This document shows, piece after piece, positions 29,316 to 39,701 of a DNA stretch of 64,000 bases. The translations under genes and the position numbers were made by a program. The notes under the pieces were generated by a model, which worked only from the letters and a program-made list of their open reading frames with translations, was not told the origin of the DNA and did not search any database. Location: positions 124,001 to 188,000 of the forward strand of contig NZ_FOUE01000004.1 in assembly GCF_900114775.1 (NCBI RefSeq), read 5' to 3'. Position 1 is the first letter of the stretch. The number at the start of each line of letters is the position of its first letter. Origin of the DNA: Marinobacter zhejiangensis. GTDB taxonomy: Bacteria > Pseudomonadota > Gammaproteobacteria > Pseudomonadales > Oleiphilaceae.

Positions 29316-29956
29316 GGTGAGCGGCGTCTCCGGTTGGGTAGAGTGGATTGCCCGGAATGAGGCTTTCGCTGGGGGCGACGGTGTGGCTGTGCGCTCTTGG
29401 ATGGTGTCACCGGCATATGCACATTGATTGTTTTGGACTCTCCGGGGGGCAGGTTATCAAGGTGCCATTCGCCGATACGAACCCTGATCAGCCGGAGCGT
29501 CGGGAAGCCGACCGCCGCTGTCATACGCCGAACCTGGCGATTCCTGCCTTCTGACAGGGTGAGCTCAAGCCAGGAGGTAGGCTGGTTAGCCCGCTGGCGT
29601 ATCGGCGGGGTTCTTGGCCAGACATCCGGCTCTTCAAGTCGCTGGGCTTGAGCAGGGCGAGTTGGCCCGTCCTTGAGCTGTACACCCTGGCAAAGGCGGG
29701 CCAGTGCTTCGTCGGTAATACGGCCTTCGACCTGAACCCAATACGTCTTTTTCATCTTGTTTGCCGGTGCTGCAATGCGGTGTTGCAGCTTGCCGTCATC
29801 GGTCAGCAGGACCAGGCCTTCGGAGTCGTAGTCCAGGCGGCCTGCTGGATAGACGTTGGCCACCTCCACATAGTCTGCCAGAGTGCTCCTTTGCTGGTCG
29901 TCAGTGAACTGACACATGACCTGAAAGGGCTTATTAAGCAGGACGAGGGTGGCCAT
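29312..29956 (-). CDS. rluE: 23S rRNA pseudouridine synthase RluE
   Basis: About 214 residues from the ATG at 29956. RsuA-family core with catalytic D42 in [14 protein letters not shown], then [10 protein letters not shown]. It lacks an N-terminal S4 domain, as RluE does. RluE modifies U2457 of 23S rRNA. It has an unusual C-terminal tail of about 30 residues rich in Arg, Pro, His and Ser. The frame extends to a TTG at 30004 but the ATG is better conserved with the family. First gene of the nudJ-mnmA-hflD run. Confidence 0.9.
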   Translation of the reverse strand: MATLVLLNKPFQVMCQFTDDQQRSTLADYVEVANVYPAGRLDYDSEGLVLLTDDGKLQHRIAAPANKMKKTYWVQVEGRITDEALARLCQGVQLKDGPTRPAQAQRLEEPDVWPRTPPIRQRANQPTSWLELTLSEGRNRQVRRMTAAVGFPTLRLIRVRIGEWHLDNLPPGESKTINVHMPVTPSKSAQPHRRPQRKPHSGQSTLPNRRRRSP

Positions 29957-30165
29957 AAGTTCAGAGGTTCTGTTGTTTAACCGAGTAGTGGGGGCGGGGG
30001 ACAACTATACCCCAGCGATGGCAAGGGGCGAAACAGGGGGGAAGGGGTGTTTGCGCTAGGAGAAGGCTCAGGCTCCTGCAAATGGGTTTGTTCAGGCGCA
30101 GGAGCTAGCCCCACAGCAGTGCATGCTGTGTAATCAGTTGACGACTGTTTGCCTGAGGTTCTTTT

Positions 30166-30456
30166 TCAGGCGTTTACAGCGCGGGGGGGCTGGGCAACAT
30201 CCGAGTCCTGGGATGATTGCTCATCCTTGCTGCTATCCCCCGATGCTGGTTGGTCAACCGGAACGATATTCACTGCGTGAACACCTTTGTCGCTTGGCTT
30301 CTTCTCAAAGGTGACGGCTTGACCTGCTTTCAGGGTCTTGTACCCATCCATTTGCACGGATGAAAAGTGCGCAAACAGGTCATCACTACAACCATCCTCG
30401 ATAATGAAGCCGTAGCCCTTGGCGTTGTTAAACCACTTTACTTTGCCTGTTGGCAT
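30166..30456 (-). CDS. cspD: Cold-shock-domain protein CspD with acidic tail
   Basis: 96 residues. Residues 1-68 form a cold-shock domain with RNP1-like KGYGFI and RNP2-like LFAHFSSV. Residues 69-96 are an S/D/Q-rich tail not found on E. coli CspD (74 residues). The divergent clpS-clpA neighbours are the same as at cspD in E. coli and Pseudomonas, which supports the name. CspD binds single-stranded DNA/RNA and blocks replication in stationary cells. Confidence 0.85.
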   Translation of the reverse strand: MPTGKVKWFNNAKGYGFIIEDGCSDDLFAHFSSVQMDGYKTLKAGQAVTFEKKPSDKGVHAVNIVPVDQPASGDSSKDEQSSQDSDVAQPPRAVNA

Positions 30457-30651
30457 TTTGAACTCCCCTGTTCCGTCATTATCTGCCCGTTATTATTCAT
30501 TATTGGGCTGATCGTCCGCACCTTCCCTCAGGTTTGTTGGGATACTGGTGACTTCGACGACAGCCGGTCGTGCTTTCGGCAATGTGCAAGCTGACCTGAG
30601 TGGCCAGGCAAATGATTTACTCGCTTGCGCTGCCTGAACAAGTGCACTCCA

Positions 30652-30685
30652 GTTACAAAGGTTACAGGCTGTTACGCAAGTTAAC
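30652..30685. repeat. Four phased GTTAC direct repeats in the cspD-clpS gap
   Basis: GTTACA (30652), GTTACA (30661), GTTACG (30671) and GTTAAC (30680) recur at 9, 10 and 9 bp, about one helical turn each. The 424-bp region 30457-30880 holds no convincing gene; an 84-codon frame at 30493-30747 (minus) lies across these repeats and has no family likeness. The array sits about 195 bp before cspD and 200 bp before clpS, and could bind a regulator on one face of the DNA. Confidence 0.6.
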
Positions 30686-30880
30686 ATTGCAAGGGATACT
30701 CTCGTCCAAACTTTGGTCATAGTCAATAGTAAAGCGGCTGGAATCACTGGTTGGAGGGTGTTGTTGGGCGTTATGATGTCCGTATTGATAACCTGCTCAC
30801 GCTGTTTTCTGGTTCAGGCTTGAAAATGGCATAGCGCGAATCCACTTTGTGTTAAGGGCATCGATTTCCGGAAACGAATC

Positions 30881-31240
30881 ATGCGGACTATCCAAAATTC
30901 TCTACTAGTATTAAATCAAGGTGATGAGGCTGAACCAGGCCATCAGGATGGCTTGAGTCTCGCACCAGAAAAACCGGCTCTTAAGCGTCCGGCCCGTTTT
31001 CGGGTTGTACTGCTGAATGATGATTACACCCCCATGGACTTTGTGGTGGATGTACTGATGAAATTCTTCGGAATGAACGAAGAAAAGGCGACGCAGGTAA
31101 TGCTGCTCGTCCATACTCAGGGAAAAGCCGTGTGTGGGGTGTATACCCGCGACATAGCAGAAACCAAAGCTGCACAGGTGAACCAGTATTCCTCGGAATG
31201 CGAACATCCGCTGCTTTGCGAGATTGAACGTGCGGACTGA
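30881..31240 (+). CDS. clpS: ClpAP adaptor ClpS
   Basis: 119 residues. The N-degron pocket is present: [12 protein letters not shown] and [23 protein letters not shown], with the essential Asn, Asp and His. The long flexible N-terminus (about 38 residues) feeds ClpA. ClpS delivers proteins with N-terminal Leu, Phe, Tyr or Trp to ClpAP. clpA follows 18 nt downstream. Confidence 0.97.
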   Translation: MRTIQNSLLVLNQGDEAEPGHQDGLSLAPEKPALKRPARFRVVLLNDDYTPMDFVVDVLMKFFGMNEEKATQVMLLVHTQGKAVCGVYTRDIAETKAAQVNQYSSECEHPLLCEIERAD

Positions 31241-31258
31241 TAGACGTTGGAGTGGCCC

Positions 31259-33529
31259 ATGCTGAGCAAAGATCTTGAGAATACGCTGAATACGGCCTTT
31301 AAAAACGCGCGTGACAAGCGCCACGAGTTCATGACCGTGGAGCATTTGCTGCTTGCCTTGCTGGACAACGACTCGGCGATAAGCGTGCTGAAGGCATGTG
31401 GTGCAGACCTGCAACAACTGCAGGATGAGCTGATTGAATTTGTTGACTCAACCACGCCACTGATTCCCAGTAGCGACAATGAGCGGGAAACCCAGCCGAC
31501 ACTGGGGTTCCAACGAGTACTGCAGCGGGCGGTATTCCATGTACAGTCTTCCGGCAAGAAGGAAGTGACTGGCGCTAATGTGCTGGTGGCGATCTTCAGT
31601 GAGCAGGAAAGCCAGGCGGTGTACGTGCTCAAGAAGCAGAACATTGCCCGTATTGATGTGGTGAATTTTGTCTCCCACGGCATATCCCGGGTTCAGGGGG
31701 CTGAAGATCAGGAGGGTGCGGATCAGGCTCCCCATGAGGAGAGTACAGAGGAAGGTTCCTCTAACCGGCCTCTGGAAAGCTATGCGACCAATCTGAATGA
31801 GTTGGCTCGTCAGGGTCGTATCGACCCATTGATCGGTCGCGAACACGAGGTTGAGCGGGTGGTTCAGATCCTCGTGCGCCGCCGCAAGAACAACCCTCTG
31901 CTAGTAGGTGAGGCCGGCGTTGGCAAAACCGCCATCGCCGAGGGTCTGGCCCGTCGGATTGTTGATGGTCAGGTGCCGGAAATTATCTCGGACGCCGTGG
32001 TCTACTCCCTCGATTTGGGGGCCTTGCTTGCAGGTACTAAATACCGCGGTGATTTCGAGAAGCGCCTGAAAGGCTTGTTGGCTGAGCTGAAGAAAGAAAA
32101 GCACGCAATTCTGTTTATCGACGAGATTCACACCATCATTGGTGCAGGGTCAGCGTCCGGTGGCGTGATGGATGCTTCCAACTTGCTCAAGCCGATGCTC
32201 AGTTCCGGAGAGATGCGCTGCATTGGTTCAACGACGTTCTCGGAATTCCGCGGCATCTTCGAGAAGGACAGTGCGCTGGCGCGTCGATTCCAGAAGATTG
32301 ATGTCAATGAGCCGAGCGTTGAAGATACCTATCAGATCCTGAAAGGGCTGAAACCTCATTTCGAGAAGCATCACGACCTCAAATATACCGATAAAGCCCT
32401 TCGTACCGCAGCGGAGTTGGCGGATCGTTACATCAGCGACCGACATCTTCCGGACAAGGCGATTGATGTGATTGACGAAGCCGGTGCCCGTCAACGACTG
32501 CAGCCGGCGGCCAAGCGCAAGAAAGTGATTGGCGTTTCGGCAATTGAGGATGTGGTGGCAACCATCGCCCGTATCCCGCCCAAGAATGTGTCTACCAGTG
32601 ATAAAGACTTGCTGAGGAATCTTGAGCGAGACCTGAAGATGGTGGTGTTCGGCCAGGATAAAGCCATCGAATCCCTGTCGACGGCCATCAAGCTCGCCCG
32701 TGCCGGCCTTAAGGCGCCTGAGAAGCCAGAGGGTGCGTTCCTGTTTGCCGGACCAACGGGTGTGGGTAAGACCGAGGTGACTCGCCAGCTGGCCAAGGTT
32801 CTTGGAATTGAGTTGGTTCGGTTTGACATGTCTGAGTACATGGAGCGTCATACGGTCTCCCGGTTGATTGGCGCGCCTCCCGGCTACGTTGGCTATGACC
32901 AGGGTGGTCTGCTGACGGAAGCGGTCAATAAGCATCCTCATTGCGTACTATTGCTGGATGAAATTGAAAAGGCGCACCCGGAAGTCTTTAACTTGTTGTT
33001 GCAGGTGATGGATCACGGCACGCTGACTGATAACAACGGGCGCAAGGCTGACTTCCGTCATGTGATTCTCGTTATGACCACTAACGCCGGGGCTGAGAGC
33101 ATGGCCCGCCGCTCCATTGGCTTTAGCGAGCAGGACCATAGCACCGATGGAATGGAAGTCATCAGCAAGACGTTCACGCCAGAGTTCCGGAACCGGCTCG
33201 ACAGCATTATCCAGTTTGGTGATCTGGATAAACACACAATCACTCACGTGGTTGATAAGTTCCTTACCGAGCTTCAGGCACAGCTGGATGAAAAGCACGT
33301 GGTGCTGCACGTCGATGAGGACGCCAAAGGTTGGCTGGCAGAGAAAGGCTATGATGTCACCATGGGCGCCCGTCCGATGGCCCGCCTGATTCAGGATAAG
33401 ATCAAACGGCCGCTGGCGGAGCAAATCCTGTTTGGCGACCTATCCGATCATGGTGGGGAAGTGACCATCCGGCTTGAAGGTGAAGAGTTGGTGTTCGAGT
33501 ATGAGAACGAGCCTGCTGAAGCCATCTAG
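31259..33529 (+). CDS. clpA: ATP-dependent Clp protease ATPase subunit ClpA
   Basis: About 756 residues from the ATG at 31259, which has GGAG six bases before it. Two AAA+ modules with Walker [10 protein letters not shown] and GPTGVGKTE, Walker [10 protein letters not shown] and [10 protein letters not shown], and an N-terminal Clp repeat domain. ClpA unfolds substrates for ClpP, including those given by ClpS. clpP is not in the window. Ends just before a strong terminator. Confidence 0.98.
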   Translation: MLSKDLENTLNTAFKNARDKRHEFMTVEHLLLALLDNDSAISVLKACGADLQQLQDELIEFVDSTTPLIPSSDNERETQPTLGFQRVLQRAVFHVQSSGKKEVTGANVLVAIFSEQESQAVYVLKKQNIARIDVVNFVSHGISRVQGAEDQEGADQAPHEESTEEGSSNRPLESYATNLNELARQGRIDPLIGREHEVERVVQILVRRRKNNPLLVGEAGVGKTAIAEGLARRIVDGQVPEIISDAVVYSLDLGALLAGTKYRGDFEKRLKGLLAELKKEKHAILFIDEIHTIIGAGSASGGVMDASNLLKPMLSSGEMRCIGSTTFSEFRGIFEKDSALARRFQKIDVNEPSVEDTYQILKGLKPHFEKHHDLKYTDKALRTAAELADRYISDRHLPDKAIDVIDEAGARQRLQPAAKRKKVIGVSAIEDVVATIARIPPKNVSTSDKDLLRNLERDLKMVVFGQDKAIESLSTAIKLARAGLKAPEKPEGAFLFAGPTGVGKTEVTRQLAKVLGIELVRFDMSEYMERHTVSRLIGAPPGYVGYDQGGLLTEAVNKHPHCVLLLDEIEKAHPEVFNLLLQVMDHGTLTDNNGRKADFRHVILVMTTNAGAESMARRSIGFSEQDHSTDGMEVISKTFTPEFRNRLDSIIQFGDLDKHTITHVVDKFLTELQAQLDEKHVVLHVDEDAKGWLAEKGYDVTMGARPMARLIQDKIKRPLAEQILFGDLSDHGGEVTIRLEGEELVFEYENEPAEAI

Positions 33530-33575
33530 GTCTGAGGTCTGACTTCCTCGACTCTGGATCGCGGGAGCTGTAATT

Positions 33576-33607
33576 AAAGCCACACCTGAACGGTGTGGCT
33601 TTTTTTT
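33576..33607 (+). terminator. Rho-independent terminator after clpA
   Basis: An 11-bp stem AAAGCCACACC/GGTGTGGCTTT with loop TGAAC and a T-run to 33607, 46 nt after the clpA stop. A textbook intrinsic terminator. Confidence 0.92.
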
Positions 33608-33767
33608 GGCAAATTTTTGCCCAGTCAGCGTGGTACCTGGGTTTTTCCTGTCAATTTCTTCTTCCCTGTTATCTGCCATCTTAGGCACCAGACCTGAAAG
33701 CCTTTAGGGTGTCATGGACTCCCAACGGGTTCTGGACAAGTAAAAACTATAAGAAGAGAGGGTTCGT

Positions 33768-34793
33768 ATGCGGTTATTCCTTACCAGTATTGCAGTTCTC
33801 GTGTTGGGCGCAGTTTCATTGGTGGTTCGGGCTGAAGAGCGGCAAGAGTTCTGCGTATTCGATGTGGCCGGGGCGAGCGGCTTTGTATACCAGGCATTCC
33901 AGACATACCAGCGGCAGGCTATCGCGGAAGGCGTGCGCCTGCACATGCAGCCATATAATGATGAAGATCAGGTGGTTGAAGACTTCCTTGCTGGCCAATG
34001 TGATCTTATTGCTGTAACTGATATGGGGGCTCGGAAATTTAATGGCTTTACCGGCTCTATCAGCGCCATAGGAGCCATTCCCCGCTATGAGGACCTAAAG
34101 GTTCTGATGTATATCCTGGCGAGCCCTAGGGTTGCCGATCAACTGGAATCCGATGGTTATCAGGTCATGGGGGTTGCACCTATGGGCGCGGCCTACCTGT
34201 TTGTTAATGACCGTGAGATCAATCATGTTGAAGCCCTGCAAGGCAAACGGATTACAGTGTTTGAGGGGCATGACGATGCACAACATATGATTCGGTTCGT
34301 TGGCGCGGAGCCGGTTGAGGCCAAGATTACGAACTTTGCTCAGCTGTTTAATAATGGTGATGCTGATATCAGCTACGCCCCGGGGGCTGCTTACGAGGTC
34401 TTGGAAATGTTTCGCGGTATGGGAGACAGAGGTGGGATTGTTCGCTACCCGGTGGGGCAGGTGACGGTCCAGCTCATTGCCCGAACAGGCACCTTTGAGG
34501 ATGGGTTTGTGCGGAAATCCCGAAATCTGGTCTCCCGTATGTACCCTGAGGTCATGCGGCTGATTCGACAGTTTGAGGAATCTATTCCTGAAGAGCGCTG
34601 GGTGGATATCTCACCGGAAGCGATGCGTGGCTATCAAGAAATGCTGCGCGGGGTTCGCGTTGAGATGCAGGCTTCGGAAGATCGTGAGGCCGGAGCGATT
34701 GCCTACAACGAGGACATGATGACGATTCTTAGAAAAGTTCGTTGCTATACCAACCCGGGCGCGCAGGAGTGCTCCTCGGAAGACCGGGAATAG
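33768..34793 (+). CDS. Putative periplasmic solute-binding protein (DUF6091-type)
   Basis: 341 residues with a signal peptide (cleavage near VVRA-EE, residue 22-23). Mature part starts EFCVFDVAGASGFVYQAF and has the two-lobe look of TRAP-like binding proteins (DLIAVTDMGARKFNGFTGS, GKRITVFEGHDDAQHMIRF). No permease is nearby. The gene is alone, between clpA's terminator and the opposite-strand infA. The ligand is unknown. C-terminal Cys pair (RCYTNPGAQEC) may form a disulfide. Confidence 0.78.
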   Translation: MRLFLTSIAVLVLGAVSLVVRAEERQEFCVFDVAGASGFVYQAFQTYQRQAIAEGVRLHMQPYNDEDQVVEDFLAGQCDLIAVTDMGARKFNGFTGSISAIGAIPRYEDLKVLMYILASPRVADQLESDGYQVMGVAPMGAAYLFVNDREINHVEALQGKRITVFEGHDDAQHMIRFVGAEPVEAKITNFAQLFNNGDADISYAPGAAYEVLEMFRGMGDRGGIVRYPVGQVTVQLIARTGTFEDGFVRKSRNLVSRMYPEVMRLIRQFEESIPEERWVDISPEAMRGYQEMLRGVRVEMQASEDREAGAIAYNEDMMTILRKVRCYTNPGAQECSSEDRE

Positions 34794-34817
34794 GGGGGGC
34801 TGGACGGGCGCTGATAT

Positions 34818-34861
34818 CAAAAAAGCCCTGGCTGCAACGAGTGTGAGGCAGCCGGGGCTTT
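34818..34861 (-). terminator. Terminator of infA
   Basis: A GC-rich stem (arms about 34823-34835 and 34848-34860, one T:G wobble) followed on the minus strand by a run of six T. It lies 20 nt after the infA stop. Confidence 0.82.
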
Positions 34862-34880
34862 CAGATGTCTGAGGCGGGTA

Positions 34881-35099
34881 TTAGCGAGCGCGGTATACGA
34901 TACGGCCTTTGCTCAAATCGTAGGGCGTGAGCTCAACTTTCACTTTGTCGCCGGTCAGGATACGGATGTAGTTTTTGCGCATCTTACCGGAGATGTGAGC
35001 AGTAACCACGTGGCCGTTACTCAGCTCGACCCGGAACATGGTGTTGGGAAGGGTGTCAATAATAACGCCTTCCATTTCAATGACATCTGTCTTCGCCAT
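34881..35099 (-). CDS. infA: Translation initiation factor IF-1
   Basis: 72 residues, the standard length, an OB-fold with [26 protein letters not shown] and [26 protein letters not shown]-1 binds the 30S A site with IF-2 and IF-3. Monocistronic with its own terminator. The order clpA-infA-bpt-aat-trxB is also found in Pseudomonas. Confidence 0.98.
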   Translation of the reverse strand: MAKTDVIEMEGVIIDTLPNTMFRVELSNGHVVTAHISGKMRKNYIRILTGDKVKVELTPYDLSKGRIVYRAR

Positions 35100-35211
35100 T
35101 CAGTAGGAACCTCGTTTGAGATGGACTTTCCGTAATTTGAAGTTGCGCAATTCTGCCTGAATTATAGTCGTTTGGCAAAACAAGCGGATGACGGGGTAGG
35201 GGAAGAGCTCA

Positions 35212-35925
35212 TCAATCCAACCCCAGAACTTGCCAACGCCCATCCACCAGTGCCTCGATAGGGTGAAAGCGCGTCTTGTAGTTCATTTTACGGCAGGCCT
35301 TGATCCAATACCCCAGATACAGATAAAGCGAGCCCCGTCGGCGCACCTCTTCTATTTGCCAAAGCACGGCAAAGGTACCGAGGCTTCGTTTATCTTCATC
35401 GGGATCAAAAACGGTATAGATGGCAGATAGGCCGTCTTCCAGGGCATCGACAACTGCCAGGCCAATCAGTCGATGTGCACTTCGGATTTCCAGGAACCAG
35501 GTGTCGGTTGCGCCTTCAACAAGGAACGAGGTGAATTGCTCGCGCGACGGTGGGTACATGTCACCATCAGAATGACGCTGGACAATATAGCGTTCATAAA
35601 GGTCGTAATACTCTTCCGAAAAGCGGCCGGGCACCAGCTTGCAGGTCAGGTCTGCGTTTTTCCGGAGCACTCTTTTCTGGTTGCGATCGTACCGGAAGTG
35701 CTCGGTATCGATGCGGACTGGGATGCAGGCCGTACAGGCCTCACAGTGTGGGCGGTAATAGTGGGAGCCACTTCGACGAAAACCCAGGCTGGTCAGCTGG
35801 CTGTAGAGCCGTTTGTTGATGTCCGCCCGGGGATCCACAAACATCGTTGTGGCCTCACGGTCTGCCAGGTAACTGCAGTCGTGGGGGGGAGTCGCGAAGA
35901 ACGCCAGGGTCTTAAGGTTGGTCAT
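35212..35925 (-). CDS. bpt: Aspartate/glutamate leucyltransferase Bpt
   Basis: 237 residues of the ATE family: N-terminal DCSYLADREATTMFVDP with conserved Cys, CEACTACIPVRI, and the GNAT-like C-terminal domain with LGYWIKACRKMNYKTRFHPIE. Bpt puts Leu on proteins with N-terminal Asp or Glu, making them ClpS substrates. It begins directly after the aat stop (35926). Confidence 0.95.
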   Translation of the reverse strand: MTNLKTLAFFATPPHDCSYLADREATTMFVDPRADINKRLYSQLTSLGFRRSGSHYYRPHCEACTACIPVRIDTEHFRYDRNQKRVLRKNADLTCKLVPGRFSEEYYDLYERYIVQRHSDGDMYPPSREQFTSFLVEGATDTWFLEIRSAHRLIGLAVVDALEDGLSAIYTVFDPDEDKRSLGTFAVLWQIEEVRRRGSLYLYLGYWIKACRKMNYKTRFHPIEALVDGRWQVLGLD

Positions 35926-36639
35926 TCACACCTCCGGCCCCGGCCATCGCCACTGGAAATTCCAGCTCTTCTGGGCGGGAGTTCGGTCGATACATGCCCT
36001 TAGTATAGATAAAAACTCTGACCTTGGAATCGATCTGGCTCCCATCGACAGCAAGTGGGGACTCTCCACCTGACAGTCCAGCACCTCATAGCCCCAGGCT
36101 TTTAGCTGGCGCGCCAGGTGGACCATCAGCACTTTGGATGCGTTGGTTTCGAGGGAAAACATGGATTCGCCAAAGAAGCAGCAGCCTATGGCGATGCCAT
36201 ACATGCCGCCAACCAATTGACCACGTTGGTTCCAGGCTTCAATGGAGTGGGCGATGCCTAGCTGGTGGAGGTCCAGATAGGCCTCCTTCATCTCCTGGGT
36301 AATCCAGGTGCCTTCCTTACGGCTTTCGCCGCAGATGCGAATGACATCGTCAAACGCCTGATCGGCAGTGATGCGAAAGTAAGCCTGATTCAGAGTTCGG
36401 CGCAGGCTTCGGGAGATATGAACCTCGTCTGGAAACAGCACGCACCGGGGGTCAGGGGACCACCAGAGGATGGGTTGGTCATCGCTGTACCAGGGGAAAA
36501 TGCCACTTCGATAGGCCAGCGCCAGACGTTTGGGCGACAGGTCGCCGCCAAGAGCGAGCAAACCGTCGGGATCCGTCAGTGCCTGTTCAACCGGCGGGAA
36601 CCAGAGCTGGTCGGCATCGAGCCAGGGTAGGGAGGTCAT
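35926..36639 (-). CDS. aat: Leucyl/phenylalanyl-tRNA-protein transferase Aat
   Basis: 237 residues. Family motifs FPPVEQALTDPDGLLALGGDL, GIFPWYSDDQPILWWSPDPR and GCCFFGESMFS are present. Aat adds Leu or Phe to N-terminal Lys or Arg, the other entry to the leucine N-degron pathway. It lies immediately before bpt and 71 nt after the start of the trxB-side gap; the two transferases are clearly one unit. Confidence 0.97.
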   Translation of the reverse strand: MTSLPWLDADQLWFPPVEQALTDPDGLLALGGDLSPKRLALAYRSGIFPWYSDDQPILWWSPDPRCVLFPDEVHISRSLRRTLNQAYFRITADQAFDDVIRICGESRKEGTWITQEMKEAYLDLHQLGIAHSIEAWNQRGQLVGGMYGIAIGCCFFGESMFSLETNASKVLMVHLARQLKAWGYEVLDCQVESPHLLSMGARSIPRSEFLSILRACIDRTPAQKSWNFQWRWPGPEV

Positions 36640-36710
36640 GGGGTCCGTCTTACTCGCTGGCTAGCGAAGGGCATGGCAGTTTGCCCTCCGCGTTGCCAGT
36701 CCGTTAAACG

Positions 36711-37694
<984 letters not shown>

Positions 37695-37745
37695 TCATCG
37701 GTCCAACGGAGGTGCCCTTGAACCGATAGGCCGGTCGTTGCTGAA

Positions 37746-37775
37746 ATTCAATTCCAGACATAGGGCCTTTGACAA
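37746..37775 (-). promoter_or_regulatory. Possible sigma-70 promoter of trxB
   Basis: On the minus strand TTGTCA (37775-37770) and TTGAAT (37751-37746) are 18 nt apart, about 80 nt before the trxB start. The -35 is good (5 of 6), the -10 poor (4 of 6). Confidence 0.35.
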
Positions 37776-37862
37776 AAATTTAAAGGGTGTGGAAGCCTAA
37801 CATGTCAGCCCGGGTTTGGGGGCATGGAGATCATAGAACCTGACTATAGGGTTCATAACACC

Positions 37863-38774
37863 TCACTGAATGACCGCAACCTTGGCAAGCAGCTGGCGGA
37901 CCCGATCAATGCCATTGCCGGATTCACCCTGATCCAATCGATGGCCAGCCACTGCCGGAAACACGGCTTTAATGTCGTCTGGCAGCACATGGTGCCGGCC
38001 CGCCATTAACGCCCAGGCCCGCGCGGCGCGAACCAGCCCAAGGCCAGCCCTGGGGGATAAACCGTAAAGCAACCCTGGCATCCGGCGACTTTCTTCCAAC
38101 AGGCGCTGCACGTAGTCAAGCAGTGCGGGGCTGGTGGTTACCCGTTCGACGCCGGCCTGCAGGGTTTTGAGGTCCTGTTCTGACAGGCTGGGTTGCAGGC
38201 GTTCCGTCAAGCTCCGGCGGTCTTCTCCCTCAAGCAATTCACGTTCTGCGCGAGGGTCGGGGTAACCCAGCTGCAATCGCATCAGGAACCGGTCGAGCTG
38301 TGACTCAGGGAGGGGGTAGGTGCCGCCCTGTTCCACTGGGTTTTGCGTAGCAATGACAAAAAACGGCAACGGTAGAGGGCGTGTTTCACCCTCAATAGAA
38401 ACCTGCCGCTCTTCCATGGCCTCGAGCAGGGCGCTTTGAGTCCTGGGGGATGCGCGATTGATCTCGTCAGCCAGCACCACCTGCGCGAAGATCGGGCCGG
38501 GGTGGAAGATCAGCGAGCCTGCTTCCTTGTCGTACATGGAAAAGCCCAGGACATCGGCTGGCAACAGGTCGTTGGTAAACTGGATGCGTTGGTAGCTCAG
38601 GCCCGTCACCTTCGCCAAGGCGTGAGACAGGGTGGTTTTACCCATGCCGGGTATGTCTTCGATCAGCAGGTGACCACGGGCAAGAAGGCCGCAGACGGCC
38701 AGTCGAACCTGTTGTTCCTTGCCAAGCAAGACTTGATTGAGCTGGTCAACGACGTCATCGATCAGTTTCTTCAT
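37863..38774 (-). CDS. MoxR-family AAA+ ATPase
   Basis: 303 residues. Walker A in IEDIPGMGKTTLSHALAK, Walker B VVLADEINRASPRTQSALLEAMEE, sensor segment FVIATQNPVEQGGTYPLPE, and the C-terminal lid. MoxR ATPases act as chaperones for metal insertion or complex assembly, usually beside DUF58/VWA genes. None is here: it starts 6 nt after aguB and is last in the aguA-aguB unit. Client unknown. Confidence 0.9.
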   Translation of the reverse strand: MKKLIDDVVDQLNQVLLGKEQQVRLAVCGLLARGHLLIEDIPGMGKTTLSHALAKVTGLSYQRIQFTNDLLPADVLGFSMYDKEAGSLIFHPGPIFAQVVLADEINRASPRTQSALLEAMEERQVSIEGETRPLPLPFFVIATQNPVEQGGTYPLPESQLDRFLMRLQLGYPDPRAERELLEGEDRRSLTERLQPSLSEQDLKTLQAGVERVTTSPALLDYVQRLLEESRRMPGLLYGLSPRAGLGLVRAARAWALMAGRHHVLPDDIKAVFPAVAGHRLDQGESGNGIDRVRQLLAKVAVIQ

Positions 38775-38780
38775 CGAGTC

Positions 38781-39695
38781 TTAGTCCCGCACTCGCTTCA
38801 GGATGTCGCCATAGGCATCGATACGACGGTCCCTCAGGTACGGCCAGATTCGGCGGACCGACTCGCTGCGCTGGGTGTCAATATCAGCTACCAGAACCTG
38901 CTCGGTGGTGTCGTCCGCCCGTGCAAGGAATTCGCCTTGAGGGCCGCAGATGAAGCTGTTGCCCCAGAAGCGTATGCCGTCACTGCTGCCACTGGGGTCC
39001 GGCTCGGTTCCGATCCGGTTGGGAGCAATGACCGGCAGGTTGTTGGCAACCGCGTGGCCACGCTGGACGGTAACCCAGGCTTCCAGTTGGCGTGACCGTT
39101 CGGCCTCGTCGTCGTTCATGTCCCAGCCAATGGCGGTTGGGTAGATCAGCATATCAGCGCCTGCCAGTGCCATCAGTCGCGCAGCTTCCGGATACCACTG
39201 GTCCCAGCACACCAGTACCCCCAGTTTGCCCACGGAGGTCTGGATGGGTGAGAACCCGCTGGCCCCGTCATTAAAGGTGGCATCGCCCGGTGTGAAGTAG
39301 AACTTCTCATAGAAGCCTGGGTCATCGGGAATGTGCATTTTCCGGTAGATACCCACCAGGCTGCCGTCGCGCTCAAACACCACGGCGGTGTTGTGGTAGA
39401 CACCGTTCATCCGTCGCTCGAAGATGGAGCCAACCAGAACAATGCCCAGCTCACCGGCGATCTGGGACAGGCGGTTGCTGGTGGGCCCTGGAATGGGCTC
39501 TGCCAACTCGAAAATCGAGGTATCTTCGGTCTGGCAAAAATACTGCGTTGCATGCAGTTCTTGTAGCACGACCAGCTGCGCACCCTCTTGGGCAGCCTGG
39601 CGGATAAGGCGTTCACTGGTTGCCAGGCTTTCCTGTTTGTCAGGGGTGCAGTGTTGTTGAATGGCAACGACCCGAAGTGGAGAAGACATTGTCAT
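38781..39695 (-). CDS. aguB: N-carbamoylputrescine amidase AguB
   Basis: 304 residues of the nitrilase superfamily with the catalytic triad E46 (LVVLQELHA), K119 (YRKMHIPDD) and C163 (VLVCWDQWYPEA). It turns N-carbamoylputrescine into putrescine, the step after AguA. Either ATG (MTMSS or MSS) could start it. It lies 6 nt after aguA and 6 nt before the MoxR gene. Confidence 0.93.
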   Translation of the reverse strand: MTMSSPLRVVAIQQHCTPDKQESLATSERLIRQAAQEGAQLVVLQELHATQYFCQTEDTSIFELAEPIPGPTSNRLSQIAGELGIVLVGSIFERRMNGVYHNTAVVFERDGSLVGIYRKMHIPDDPGFYEKFYFTPGDATFNDGASGFSPIQTSVGKLGVLVCWDQWYPEAARLMALAGADMLIYPTAIGWDMNDDEAERSRQLEAWVTVQRGHAVANNLPVIAPNRIGTEPDPSGSSDGIRFWGNSFICGPQGEFLARADDTTEQVLVADIDTQRSESVRRIWPYLRDRRIDAYGDILKRVRD

Positions 39696-39701
39696 TGATA
39701 A

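Noticed and set aside
30151..30171. GCCTGA/TCAGGC hairpin at the cspD stop as a terminator
   Set aside because: Short stem, wide loop and no U-run on the transcribed strand.
30493..30747. 84-codon minus-strand frame between cspD and clpS
   Set aside because: No ribosome site, odd composition, and it covers the repeat array; better read as regulatory DNA.
33530..33767. tRNA-Ser gene expected from the E. coli clpA-serW-infA order
   Set aside because: No cloverleaf could be traced; only the clpA terminator and a promoter-like gap are present.
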